Source: JAXHMM01 sp964528445
GTDB taxonomy: Bacteria; Bacteroidota; Rhodothermia; Balneolales; Balneolaceae
Reading direction: 5' to 3'
DNA length: 64,000 nucleotides
Assembly: GCA_964528445.1 (NCBI GenBank)
Contig: CAZGSL010000001.1
Coordinates: 62,001-126,000 of the forward strand
A program made the translations under genes and the position numbers. Positions 1-8,107 of this stretch are shown piece after piece (position 1 is the first letter of the stretch; every line of letters starts with the position of its first letter). Under the pieces are notes generated by a model. The model worked only from the letters and a program-made list of their open reading frames with translations, was not told the origin of the DNA and did no database searches.

Positions 1-10
1 GTGGGAGAGA

Positions 11-244
11 TTAAATATTACGATTTCGGTTCGGGTCGGGCACCGGGTCGTGTCCCCCGCTGCTCCAGGGATGGCAGCGGGCGATGCGCTTGAGGGTAAG
101 CCAGCCGCCTTTCAGGGTGCCGTGCTGCCGGAGGGCCTCGATGCCGTAATGACTGCAGGTGGGATGGTACCGGCAGCTGCCCGGGAACCAGGGAGAGATA
201 ATCGCCTGGTAGAGGCGAATAAAGCCGATTAAAAGATATTTCAT
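11..244 (-). CDS. yidD: Membrane protein insertion efficiency factor YidD
   Basis: A 77-aa protein of the YidD family, which helps YidC insert inner-membrane proteins and sits at the inner face of the membrane. The N-terminus (MKYLLIGFIRLYQ) looks like the usual amphipathic helix. The family signature PGSCRYHPTCSHYG lies at residues 21-34 with its conserved cysteines, and a further Cys is at 57. Length matches the family. The ATG overlaps the stop of rnpA by four bases (ATGA), so translation is probably coupled. The order rpmH-rnpA-yidD is the classical one, so yidC is expected just beyond the left edge. The family assignment is secure. Confidence 0.95.
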   Translation of the reverse strand: MKYLLIGFIRLYQAIISPWFPGSCRYHPTCSHYGIEALRQHGTLKGGWLTLKRIARCHPWSSGGHDPVPDPNRNRNI

Positions 245-678
245 AGTTTCGAGCCGGAAGTGGAAAACATCCTTTCTTTTACCCGTTCCAGCAGGGCGGT
301 GACCTCCTCCTCGATCTCGTGGTACCCGCCCCCTGTGGTGCGGGCGATCAATGCTCCGTGAAGCGATCCGTTCCCTGAATCTACGGCTTCGGCCAGGGGG
401 GATTGGTTTTTGCGGAACGCCTCCTTGAGATGGCGCCTCGTCCTGTTCCGCCTGACGGCCTTACCCGTCTTCCGGGGTACGATGAACGCCATCCGGTACT
501 CCGGCTCTTCAGACGGCTCGATGAGGTACCGCAGGTCGACGTACTTCCCGCCCAGGTGCGAGGCGTGAGGTGAAAATAGGCGCTGAAACCGTTTTTTGCC
601 TCTGAGAATCCTGCTTTTGGGAAGCGTGCGGTCGGTCCTGGAGGTCGAAGGGAGGTTACTTGGGTCCTTTCTCATCAC
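241..678 (-). CDS. rnpA: Ribonuclease P protein component
   Basis: Protein subunit of RNase P, which binds the RNA subunit and helps remove 5' leaders from tRNA precursors. The 145-aa product has the conserved LPKSRILRGKKRFQRLF region (about residues 19-35) and the arginine-rich RNR motif GKAVRRNRTRRHLKE (72-86). The longest frame starts at GTG 678, with an ATG directly after it at 675. Either start lies inside the end of rpmH, giving an overlap of about 20 bp in another frame. The first 18 or so residues are not conserved in the family, so a slightly later start cannot be excluded. It overlaps yidD at its stop codon. Confidence 0.94.
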   Translation of the reverse strand: MMRKDPSNLPSTSRTDRTLPKSRILRGKKRFQRLFSPHASHLGGKYVDLRYLIEPSEEPEYRMAFIVPRKTGKAVRRNRTRRHLKEAFRKNQSPLAEAVDSGNGSLHGALIARTTGGGYHEIEEEVTALLERVKERMFSTSGSKL

Positions 679-811
679 TGATGGTCAGGCGATGGCGTCC
701 CTTCTTTCTCCGCTTTTTCAGTATTTTCTTTCCGTTCTTGCTGCTGTTTCGCTTGCGGAATCCGTGCTTGCTCTTTCGTTTTTTGCTGCTCGGCTGGTAG
801 GTCCGTTTCAT
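656..811 (-). CDS. rpmH: Large ribosomal subunit protein bL34
   Basis: Read directly from the minus strand: ATG at 811-809 and TAA at 658-656 give a 51-aa, very basic protein. It begins MKRTYQPSSKKRKSKHGFRK, the hallmark N-terminus of L34, and continues through KNGKKILKKRRKKGRHRLT to the end. It is a structural protein of the large ribosomal subunit. It is the first gene of rpmH-rnpA-yidD, and its last codons overlap the start of rnpA. The AT-rich stretch at 812-900 presumably carries the promoter, but I cannot place clear boxes. Confidence 0.97.
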   Translation of the reverse strand: MKRTYQPSSKKRKSKHGFRKRNSSKNGKKILKKRRKKGRHRLTISDEKGPK

Positions 812-944
812 GGTATCGAGTTTACCTTATTCTGATATTCTATTCGCGCATAGACCCATAATTTAAAAATTTATTCGGACAATAAGAACCCTCATTTAAG
901 GGTTAGAGCCATTGCGACCTCCCTGGAGAGGGGAATATAGGCTT

Positions 945-970
945 CCTGTTCACTAATAAATTTGAACAGG
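945..970 (+). other. Short inverted repeat in the secA leader
   Basis: CCTGTTCA (945-952) and TGAACAGG (963-970) form a perfect 8-bp stem with a 10-base AT-rich loop, about 60 bases upstream of the secA ATG, within the 218-bp rpmH-secA divergent region. It could be an operator or an RNA hairpin in the secA leader. There is no T-tract, so it does not look like a terminator. I see no recognisable riboswitch or arrest peptide in this region. Confidence 0.3.
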
Positions 971-1029
971 CAGCACCTAAGCTGTAACTTTCATAATTAC
1001 TCACATTACCTGACGCGAGAAGAAGATTT

Positions 1030-4000
1030 ATGTTTGAAAATTTCACCGATACCGTTGGCGATCTTCTTACCTCCGTTTTCGGCTCCAAGAGCGAACGCGA
1101 CCTGAAGAAGCTCTGGCCCATGGTCGAGGAGATCAGGGCTTTTGAGGATGAAATCAAGAGCCTTTCCGACGAGGAGCTGAGGGAAGAGACCGAAAAATTT
1201 CGCCGTCACGTGGAGGAGGCCACCGCGGAGACGACCGCCCGAATCGAGGAGCTCAAGGCGACGATCAACAATACCGAGGAGGAACTTTCGGTGGATGAGC
1301 ACCGGGAGCTGGCCGAGGAGCTGGAAGAGCTTGAGCAGCAGTGGCTGGACGAAACCGAAGAGGCCCTTGACGAGATCATGCCGCGGGCATTTGCCGTCAT
1401 GAAAGATACCTGCCGGCGGTTCGTGGGCGAAAAATGGGAAGTGGGGGGCAGCATGCAGGAGTGGGACATGATTCCCTACGACGTGCAGCTCATAGGCGGC
1501 GTGGCCATGCACCAGGGTAAGATCGCCGAGATGAAAACGGGCGAGGGGAAAACCCTGGCGGCCATCTTCCCCGCCTACCTGAACGCGCTGGCCGGCCGCG
1601 GCGTGCATATTGTAACGGTGAACGACTACCTGGCCGAAAGGGACGCCGAGTGGAACGAGCCGCTGTTTAATTTTCACGGCCTGGAAGTGGACTGCATCGA
1701 CCGTTACCAGCCCAATTCCGAACAGCGCCGGCAAGCCTACCGGGCCGACATCACCTACGGGACCAACAACGAGTTCGGCTTCGACTACCTCCGTGACAAC
1801 ATGGTGATAAGCTCCGAGCAGCTGGTGCAGCGGGACCACCATTTTTGCATTGTGGACGAGATCGACTCTATCCTGATTGACGAGGCCCGGACGCCCCTCA
1901 TCATCTCCGGACCTGTGCCCGAGGATACCCAGTCGGCCAAGTACGAAGAGTTGAAACCCCGGGTGGAATCGCTGGTAAACGCCCAGAAAAAGCTGGTGGC
2001 CAGCCTGGTCAAAGAGGCGCAGAAGCTGCTGGACGAGGGCGACGAGGAGGGGGCCGGACTGGCGCTTTTCCGCGCCCAGCGCGGCTTTCCGAAGAACCGG
2101 CAGTTCCGCAAGATGATGCAGGTGCCCGCCAACGAGAAGCTGGTGCAGCGCACCGAATCGTTCTACCTGCAGGACAACGCGAGGCGCATGCCCGAGGTCG
2201 ACGAGGCCCTGTTCTACGCGGTGAATCCCAAGATGAACAGCATCGAAATGACCGAGAAGGGACAGGAGTTCCTGACAAAGGCCGACGAGGACGAGGAGTT
2301 TTTCGTCATACCCGACCTGGGGACCGAGACCACCGACATCGAGGAGGAGATTGAGGAGGAGAAACAGCGCAGGATCGAGGAGATTCGCTCAAAGGAGGAG
2401 TTCAGCGACGATTATAAGGAGAAGAAGATAGAGGAGATTGAGGAGGAGATGCGGGAGGAGCGGGAGCGGCGCTTCAGCGACCTGCACCGCCTCTTTGCTG
2501 AGCGCAGCGACCGCATCCATACCATTAACCAGCTTCTGAAGGCCTACACGCTTTTCGAGCGGGAAGAGGAGTATATCGTCCAGGACGGCAAGGTGCAGAT
2601 CGTGGACGAGCACACCGGGCGCGTGCTTTCCGGCCGCCGCTACAGCGACGGATTGCACCAGGCGATCGAGGCGAAGGAGGAGGTGGAGGTGGAAGCCGCC
2701 ACCCAGACCTACGCAACGGTCACGCTCCAGAATTACTTCCGCATGTATCACAAGCTGGCGGGTATGACCGGTACCGCGGCCACCGAGGAGGGCGAGTTCA
2801 AAGAGATCTACGACCTGGACGTGGTCATTATCCCGACCAACGAGCCGGTGATCCGCGACGACAAGGAGGACCTGGTATTCCGCACCCGGCGGGAGAAATA
2901 CAACGCGGTGATTGAGAAGATCCGCGAGTACCACGAACGGGGGCAGCCGGTGCTGGTGGGGACCACATCGGTGGATGTTTCGGAGACCATCAGCCGGATG
3001 CTCAAGCGCGAGAACATCCCGCACAACGTCCTCAACGCCAAGCACCACGCCCGGGAGAGCGAAATTGTGGCCATGGCGGGTCAGCAGGGCGCGGTTACGG
3101 TGGCCACCAACATGGCGGGACGCGGTACCGACATCAAGCTGGCTCCCGGCGTGCGCGAGAAAGGAGGGCTGGCCATCCTGGGAACCGAGCGCCACGAGTC
3201 GCGGCGGATCGACCTTCAGCTCAGGGGACGCTCGGGCCGGCAGGGCGATCCGGGAGAGACACAGTTTTACGTCTCCCTGGAAGACGACCTGATGCAGATG
3301 TTCGGATCCGACCGGGTCGCCAACGTCATGGACAAGCTCAATTTCGAGGAGGGCGAGGTGATCACCCACCCGTGGATCACCAAGTCCCTGGAGCGGGCCC
3401 AGAAGAAGGTGGAGCAGAACAATTTCAGCATCCGAAAGAAGCAGCTGGAGTACGACGACGTGCTCAACAACCAGCGTGAGGTGATTTATGAGCGCCGCAA
3501 GCACGCGCTCTCGGGCGACCAGCTCCGCGGCGATATCTACGATATGCTGCTGGACCTGGTCGAGCGGGTGGTAGAACAGCACTATCCCGAAGGGGAGTTC
3601 GAGCAGATGCGGGATACGATCCTGCGTTTCCTGGCCGTCGATATCGAGCTGGACAAGGAGCGGATGAGCAGGCTGGGCGAGGAGGGCCTCATCGACCACA
3701 TCATTGAGCGCGCCTACGAGGCCTACCGGAAGAAAGAGGAGATGATCGCCGAGCCACTCTACAAGGTGATCAAAAACATCGAGGAGTCGGACGCCGAGAA
3801 CAAACCCACCAAGGTGCAGGTGATCTTCACCGACGGCATCCGCCGCGTGCGGGTGGTGGTCGACGTGGAACGGGCGCTGGAGAACGAGGGACACGAGGTG
3901 GCCCGGGCCCTTGAACGCACCGCCGTACTCTCGACCATCGACGACAAGTGGATGGAGCACCTGCGGGAGCTGGACTCCGTCAAGGAGGGGATCGGCCTGC

Positions 4001-4431
4001 GGGCGTTCGGGCAGAAGGATCCCCTGCTGGAGTACAAGCGGGAGGCCTTCGAGATGTTCAAGTCGCTGTTGGATGAGATCAACCAGGAGGCCGTATCCCT
4101 GATCTGGAAAGCCATTCCCGAGATGCAGGCCGACCAGGAGCGGCTGCAGCAGGCCCGCAAGGAGAAGGCGAAGGTGGATATGGCCCAGGCCAAGACCGAA
4201 CACTCCGACGCCACCAACATGGGTTTCAAGCAGCCGGCCGAACAGCCGCAGAACGGCAACCGGGGGCAGCGCAGCGACAAGAAGCCCGAGCCGGTGACCG
4301 TGGAGGAGGAACCCGGCCGCAACGACTACGTCAAGATCCAGAATATGAGCAGCGGGGAGGTCATCGAAATCAAATGGAAAAAAGCCGAGCGCATGATCGA
4401 AGACCAGGGCTGGGTGCTCATTGAAAAATAG
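1030..4431 (+). CDS. secA: Protein translocase ATPase SecA
   Basis: ATPase motor that drives preproteins through SecYEG. The product is 1133 aa, longer than the roughly 900 aa of proteobacterial SecA but normal for Bacteroidota-like lineages. Walker A is MKTGEGKT at about residues 168-175, and the DEAD-type motif VDEIDSILIDEARTPL is near 276. The helicase motif MAGRGTDIKLAPG and the scaffold/C-terminal regions are intact. Extra charged segments occur at about residues 60-115 and at 430-490 (very Glu/Arg-rich, probably helical). The C-terminus lacks the CxCx8CH zinc motif and ends in a short region with a tryptophan (MIEDQGWVLIEK). ATG 1030 follows the purine-rich stretch gagaagaaga. A kinase gene starts 5 bases after the stop. 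Confidence 0.97.
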   Translation: MFENFTDTVGDLLTSVFGSKSERDLKKLWPMVEEIRAFEDEIKSLSDEELREETEKFRRHVEEATAETTARIEELKATINNTEEELSVDEHRELAEELEELEQQWLDETEEALDEIMPRAFAVMKDTCRRFVGEKWEVGGSMQEWDMIPYDVQLIGGVAMHQGKIAEMKTGEGKTLAAIFPAYLNALAGRGVHIVTVNDYLAERDAEWNEPLFNFHGLEVDCIDRYQPNSEQRRQAYRADITYGTNNEFGFDYLRDNMVISSEQLVQRDHHFCIVDEIDSILIDEARTPLIISGPVPEDTQSAKYEELKPRVESLVNAQKKLVASLVKEAQKLLDEGDEEGAGLALFRAQRGFPKNRQFRKMMQVPANEKLVQRTESFYLQDNARRMPEVDEALFYAVNPKMNSIEMTEKGQEFLTKADEDEEFFVIPDLGTETTDIEEEIEEEKQRRIEEIRSKEEFSDDYKEKKIEEIEEEMREERERRFSDLHRLFAERSDRIHTINQLLKAYTLFEREEEYIVQDGKVQIVDEHTGRVLSGRRYSDGLHQAIEAKEEVEVEAATQTYATVTLQNYFRMYHKLAGMTGTAATEEGEFKEIYDLDVVIIPTNEPVIRDDKEDLVFRTRREKYNAVIEKIREYHERGQPVLVGTTSVDVSETISRMLKRENIPHNVLNAKHHARESEIVAMAGQQGAVTVATNMAGRGTDIKLAPGVREKGGLAILGTERHESRRIDLQLRGRSGRQGDPGETQFYVSLEDDLMQMFGSDRVANVMDKLNFEEGEVITHPWITKSLERAQKKVEQNNFSIRKKQLEYDDVLNNQREVIYERRKHALSGDQLRGDIYDMLLDLVERVVEQHYPEGEFEQMRDTILRFLAVDIELDKERMSRLGEEGLIDHIIERAYEAYRKKEEMIAEPLYKVIKNIEESDAENKPTKVQVIFTDGIRRVRVVVDVERALENEGHEVARALERTAVLSTIDDKWMEHLRELDSVKEGIGLRAFGQKDPLLEYKREAFEMFKSLLDEINQEAVSLIWKAIPEMQADQERLQQARKEKAKVDMAQAKTEHSDATNMGFKQPAEQPQNGNRGQRSDKKPEPVTVEEEPGRNDYVKIQNMSSGEVIEIKWKKAERMIEDQGWVLIEK

Positions 4432-4436
4432 CGTGC

Positions 4437-5201
4437 ATGGAAGTCCTAGGCATTGACATCGGGAGTTACGGGATCAAGGGATGCATTGTGGATACCGAAG
4501 AGGGAGAAATCCTCTCGGACCGGCACAGCACGCCGCCCCTGCAGGATACCTCCCCGCACAAGCTCCTCTCCCAGCTGCACGACGTTATTCACCAGCATTT
4601 CCGGTGGGAGGGGCCCGTGGGATGCGCCTTTCCCGCTCCCCTCAGTGGAGGAATCGTGGTTTCCACCAAGCGGATCGACGACTCCTGGGTGGATGCCGAC
4701 GCTGAGCAGCTTTTCAGGGAGATCACCGGGAACCGGGTCCACCTGATCAACGACACCGATGCCACCGGCCTGGCGGAGATGCATTTCGGGGCGGGGAAGG
4801 GCCGCAGGGGACTGGTGATCGTGCTGACGGTCGGAACCGGCATCGGCTCCTCGCTGTTTATGGACGGCGCCCTGGTGCCCAACACCGAACTGGGCCTGAT
4901 CGAAATCCGGGGCATCACCGTGGAAGAGCGGGCTTCCAACAGGGCGCGCAAGGAGGAGGGCATTTCCAAGAAGACCTGGGCCAAACGGCTTCAGCTGGTG
5001 CTCGAGACCTACGAAAACATCTTTCACCCGGACCTTTTTATTCTCGGGGGACAGCTGAGCAGGAAGGCCGAAAAAACCTTTCCCTACATCAAGATCAACA
5101 CCTCTTTCCGGGCCGCCGAATTTCAGAACGACGCCAGCATCGTGGGAGCGGCCATGGTGGCCGCTACGCACGGCAAGAAAAGGGACGTCTTCTTCCGTTG
5201 A
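4437..5201 (+). CDS. ppgK: ROK-family kinase, probable polyphosphate glucokinase
   Basis: A 254-aa sugar kinase of the ROK/hexokinase fold. The N-terminal phosphate-1 motif is GIDIGSYGIKG (residues 5-15). The catalytic region LINDTDATGLAEMHFGAG (103-120) has the probable catalytic Asp106, and the second phosphate motif is TVGTGIGSSLFMDG (131-144). The NDTDATGLAE and GTGIGSSLF strings resemble polyphosphate glucokinases, which phosphorylate glucose from polyphosphate (some also from ATP). The Cys-rich zinc motif of many ROK regulators is absent. It lies 5 bases after secA and is presumably co-transcribed. The phosphoryl donor cannot be settled from sequence; an ATP glucokinase is the alternative. 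Confidence 0.8.
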   Translation: MEVLGIDIGSYGIKGCIVDTEEGEILSDRHSTPPLQDTSPHKLLSQLHDVIHQHFRWEGPVGCAFPAPLSGGIVVSTKRIDDSWVDADAEQLFREITGNRVHLINDTDATGLAEMHFGAGKGRRGLVIVLTVGTGIGSSLFMDGALVPNTELGLIEIRGITVEERASNRARKEEGISKKTWAKRLQLVLETYENIFHPDLFILGGQLSRKAEKTFPYIKINTSFRAAEFQNDASIVGAAMVAATHGKKRDVFFR

Positions 5202-5234
5202 ACCGCCGCCGGACTCTGTTTGTGCTCCTATTCG

Positions 5235-6908
5235 CTACTCGTCAAACGAATCGGGGAGGTCGTTCTCGTAGAGCACCACGTCGCCCTCCTGCGCGAACTC
5301 CCGCATCCGCTCGTTGGCGCTTTGAAGGCTGTTCACCACCTGCACCTTCTCCATGTCAAAGCCGCCCGCCCGAAGCCCCTCCCGGATGGGAGCTGTTCGG
5401 TTCCGGCCGACCAGCACTACCAGCTCTGGATCGGCCTCCGCGATCTGGCGACCGAACTCCCGGTTTTTTTCCTCCTGCAGCTCACCAAGCTCGATCATTC
5501 CGGGGGTAATGATGATGCGGCGCCCGCTCTCGAAATGAGAGAGGATCTCCACGGCGTTCCGCGCCCCCGTGGGGTTGGAGTTGAAAGCGTCGTCTATGAC
5601 ATGAATGTTCCCCTCTTTCTTCAGCTCCAGGCGGTGCTCGACAGGAGCCATCCTGCGGGCGGCCACCGCCATGGTCTTCAGCCGAATGCCCATGTGACGG
5701 GCCGCCGCCGCGGCCAGCAGCAGGTTCTGAACGTTGTGCGCACCCAGCAGTCCCATCCGGATCTTCTCGGATTCCTCCCCGGCGCGGAGGATGAAGCGCG
5801 TGCCCTGGTGATCGTACCGGATCTCCTCCCCCCGGAGGTCCCCCGCCTCCAGCCCCGCCGTGATCACGGTGATGTCATCCCGAAGGTCCGCCATCTCCGC
5901 CACCCTCGGGTCGTCGGCGTTCAGGACGGCGGTTCCGCCGGAACGGAGCCGGCGGACCAGCGTGGATTTGGTGCGGGCGATCGCCTCCCGCGACCCGAAG
6001 GTCTGCAGGTGGGCGATCCCCACGTTGGTGACCACGGCGATGTCGGGCTCCGCGATGTCGCAAAGCTCGTCGATGTTGCCCTCGTAGCGGGCTCCCATCT
6101 CGAGGATAAGCACCTGGTCGTGCGCCTCCAGCCGGTTGTTGATCACCTTGCAGATGCCCATGGGGGTGTTGTAGCTGGCGGGCGTGGAGCAGACCCGGTA
6201 GCGCTCCCCCAGCAGGTCCCGGAGCATGAACTTGGTGCTGGTTTTCCCGTAGCTGCCCGTGATGGCGATGACGGTGAGATCCGTCATGCGCGAAAGTTTC
6301 TTCCTGGCCCGGCGGATGTAGTGCCGGTTTATCCGCCGCTCAACCGGCTGCATGATCCGGCCGGCCGCCCAGACCCAGAAGGGAGGCAGGATGTCGGCCA
6401 GAACCCAGCCGAAGGCCAGCACGTATATGTCGGCCATCTGAAGGGGCGGGGTCTCCAGGCTTACTCCGGTCAGGGGAACGTAGCCCAGCAGCGAGCCCGT
6501 CGTGGCGGCAAACGGTATCAGGAGGGAGAGCAGGAGAAAGGGCACGAGCAGCCGCTTTACCCGGGCGGTGAGCACCAGCGGCTTTTTCCGTTTCTCCCCG
6601 GCGTAGTAATCGAAAGGCCAGAACCAGAAAAATCCGTAGACGGAGAGAATAATCACGGCCGCGCTCCCCGTAATAGTGTCCGACAGCAGCCAGAGCATGA
6701 CCAGGATCAACAGGTTGTAGAGGATATGCCCGGGGGTCAGAACCCGCCGGTTCCAGTGCTCCACCAGCCACTGGCGGTACTCGTTGAACTTGTATCCCGA
6801 CTGCTGGAAAATGTGCAGGAAAAACTTGCTTCTAAGATAGGTATGACGGGCCATGACCAGAACGAAGGCCACCGTCAGGATGTCGATAAATGTCAGGTAC
6901 CAGTCCAA
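5235..6908 (-). CDS. Membrane-anchored Mur ligase (MurF-like)
   Basis: A 557-aa protein joining a membrane domain to a Mur ligase. Residues 1-185 contain about five hydrophobic segments (near 6-20, 62-76, 83-98, 118-143 and 160-182). The ligase begins at about 205, with the P-loop ITGSYGKTSTK (216-226) and the central-domain strings SYNTPMG, LEMGARYEGNI and VTNVGIAHL. The HRLELKKEGNIHVIDDAFNSNP region and a C-terminal binding domain follow. MurF adds D-Ala-D-Ala to the UDP-MurNAc tripeptide in the cytoplasm, and the ligase core resembles MurF. The N-terminal MurF substrate domain is replaced by the membrane region, so the real substrate may be a lipid-linked or other precursor. It is convergent with the kinase at 4437. 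Function beyond Mur ligase family is inference. Confidence 0.82.
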   Translation of the reverse strand: MDWYLTFIDILTVAFVLVMARHTYLRSKFFLHIFQQSGYKFNEYRQWLVEHWNRRVLTPGHILYNLLILVMLWLLSDTITGSAAVIILSVYGFFWFWPFDYYAGEKRKKPLVLTARVKRLLVPFLLLSLLIPFAATTGSLLGYVPLTGVSLETPPLQMADIYVLAFGWVLADILPPFWVWAAGRIMQPVERRINRHYIRRARKKLSRMTDLTVIAITGSYGKTSTKFMLRDLLGERYRVCSTPASYNTPMGICKVINNRLEAHDQVLILEMGARYEGNIDELCDIAEPDIAVVTNVGIAHLQTFGSREAIARTKSTLVRRLRSGGTAVLNADDPRVAEMADLRDDITVITAGLEAGDLRGEEIRYDHQGTRFILRAGEESEKIRMGLLGAHNVQNLLLAAAAARHMGIRLKTMAVAARRMAPVEHRLELKKEGNIHVIDDAFNSNPTGARNAVEILSHFESGRRIIITPGMIELGELQEEKNREFGRQIAEADPELVVLVGRNRTAPIREGLRAGGFDMEKVQVVNSLQSANERMREFAQEGDVVLYENDLPDSFDE

Positions 6909-7095
6909 GCGCTCACTGTTTGTGGGGAGTGGACGAAGCCGGTCGCCCGGGTCGCTATAATAGATTCATTCCGTTATATTAACAGGCTGTTCATCCGGGG
7001 GTAATCCCGGCGGGAGGCATCACCTGTACCGGTGACGCCTGGTCCTGTACCGGGCGGTCCGACGCGGAACGTTAATCCAACAGACCTCAAAATAT

Positions 7096-8103
7096 ATGAA
7101 ATTAATCATCCCGATGGCAGGACGCGGAACCCGTGTGCGCCCCCACTCCCATACCGTTCCCAAGCCCCTGCTGCCCGTGGCCGGCAAGATGATCGTGGAG
7201 CGTATCGTGGAAACCTTCGTGAGAACGCTGGACCGGGAGATCGACGAGATCGTATTCATACTGGGGCCCGACTTCGGTAGCGAGATCCGGGAGGCCCTGG
7301 AAGCCATGAGCCGCCGCCACGGGGCCGAGGCCCATTTCCAGGTGCAGGAGAGCGCCGAAGGAACCGCCCACGCCGTGCACTGCGCGGGCGGCCATCTGTC
7401 GGGAGAGTGCATCATCGTCTTCGCCGATACGCTCTTCGATACCGAGGGGACGGTCTCCCTGGAGGGGGCCGACAGCGTGATCTGGCTGAAGCGGGTGGAA
7501 GACCCCTCCCGGTTCGGCGTGGCCGTCTACGAGGGCGACAAGATCACCGACTTCGTGGAGAAGCCCGACGAGCCGGTCTCCGACCAGGCGATCATCGGGG
7601 TCTACTATTTCCGCGACGCCGCCAGCCTGAAAGAGGAGATCGAGTACCTGCTGGACAACCAGGTCAGGGGACACGGCGGCGAGTTTCAGCTTACCGACGC
7701 CCTGGACCGCATGCTCAAAAGCGGGGCCCTCTTCCGGAAAGCGACTGTCGACGAGTGGCTCGACTGCGGGACGCTGGACGCCTGGCTGGAGACGTCCGGC
7801 GTCATCCTGGACAAGGAGGGCCGGGAGTACAGCGAGGAGGAATATACGGAGACCCGCATCATCCCGCCTGTCTACATCGGGGAGAACGTGGAGCTTGAAA
7901 ACTGCATCATCGGCCCGCGCGCCAGCATTGCCGACGGCTGCAAGCTGCACAAATGCACCGTCACGAACAGCCTGCTGCAGGAGGGAGCGGAACTGGACAA
8001 CTGCCGCCTGGAGAACTCCACCGTCGGCCGGCATGTGCGCCTGGAGGGCGTAGACCAGGAGGTGCACCTTGGGGACCACTCCCTGGTGGGCACGGAGCCC
8101 TGA
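7096..8103 (+). CDS. Sugar-phosphate nucleotidyltransferase with left-handed beta-helix tail
   Basis: A 335-aa nucleotidyltransferase. The signature GRGTRVRPHSHTVPKPLLPV (residues 9-28) is the NTP-binding loop of glucose-1-phosphate thymidylyl/uridylyltransferases and mannose-1-phosphate guanylyltransferases. VFADTLFD supplies a metal-binding Asp, and IIGVYYF and FQLTDAL fit the sugar-binding half. After about residue 255 come hexapeptide-like repeats (VYIGENVELENCIIGPRA and similar) forming a left-handed beta-helix. It would activate a sugar phosphate for cell-surface glycan synthesis. The nucleotide and sugar cannot be named from sequence. It is divergent from the MurF-like gene over 187 bp. 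Confidence 0.85.
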   Translation: MKLIIPMAGRGTRVRPHSHTVPKPLLPVAGKMIVERIVETFVRTLDREIDEIVFILGPDFGSEIREALEAMSRRHGAEAHFQVQESAEGTAHAVHCAGGHLSGECIIVFADTLFDTEGTVSLEGADSVIWLKRVEDPSRFGVAVYEGDKITDFVEKPDEPVSDQAIIGVYYFRDAASLKEEIEYLLDNQVRGHGGEFQLTDALDRMLKSGALFRKATVDEWLDCGTLDAWLETSGVILDKEGREYSEEEYTETRIIPPVYIGENVELENCIIGPRASIADGCKLHKCTVTNSLLQEGAELDNCRLENSTVGRHVRLEGVDQEVHLGDHSLVGTEP

Positions 8104-8107
8104 TCGC

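Noticed and set aside
2389..4203. Long open frame on the minus strand within secA (604 aa)
   Set aside because: It is antisense to a well-supported gene, has Leu/His/Val-rich composition without motifs, and is typical of GC-rich coding DNA.
5220..7004. Long plus-strand frame opposite the MurF-like gene (594 aa)
   Set aside because: Shadow of the ligase gene. It has no recognisable domain, while the ligase has a full P-loop and fold.
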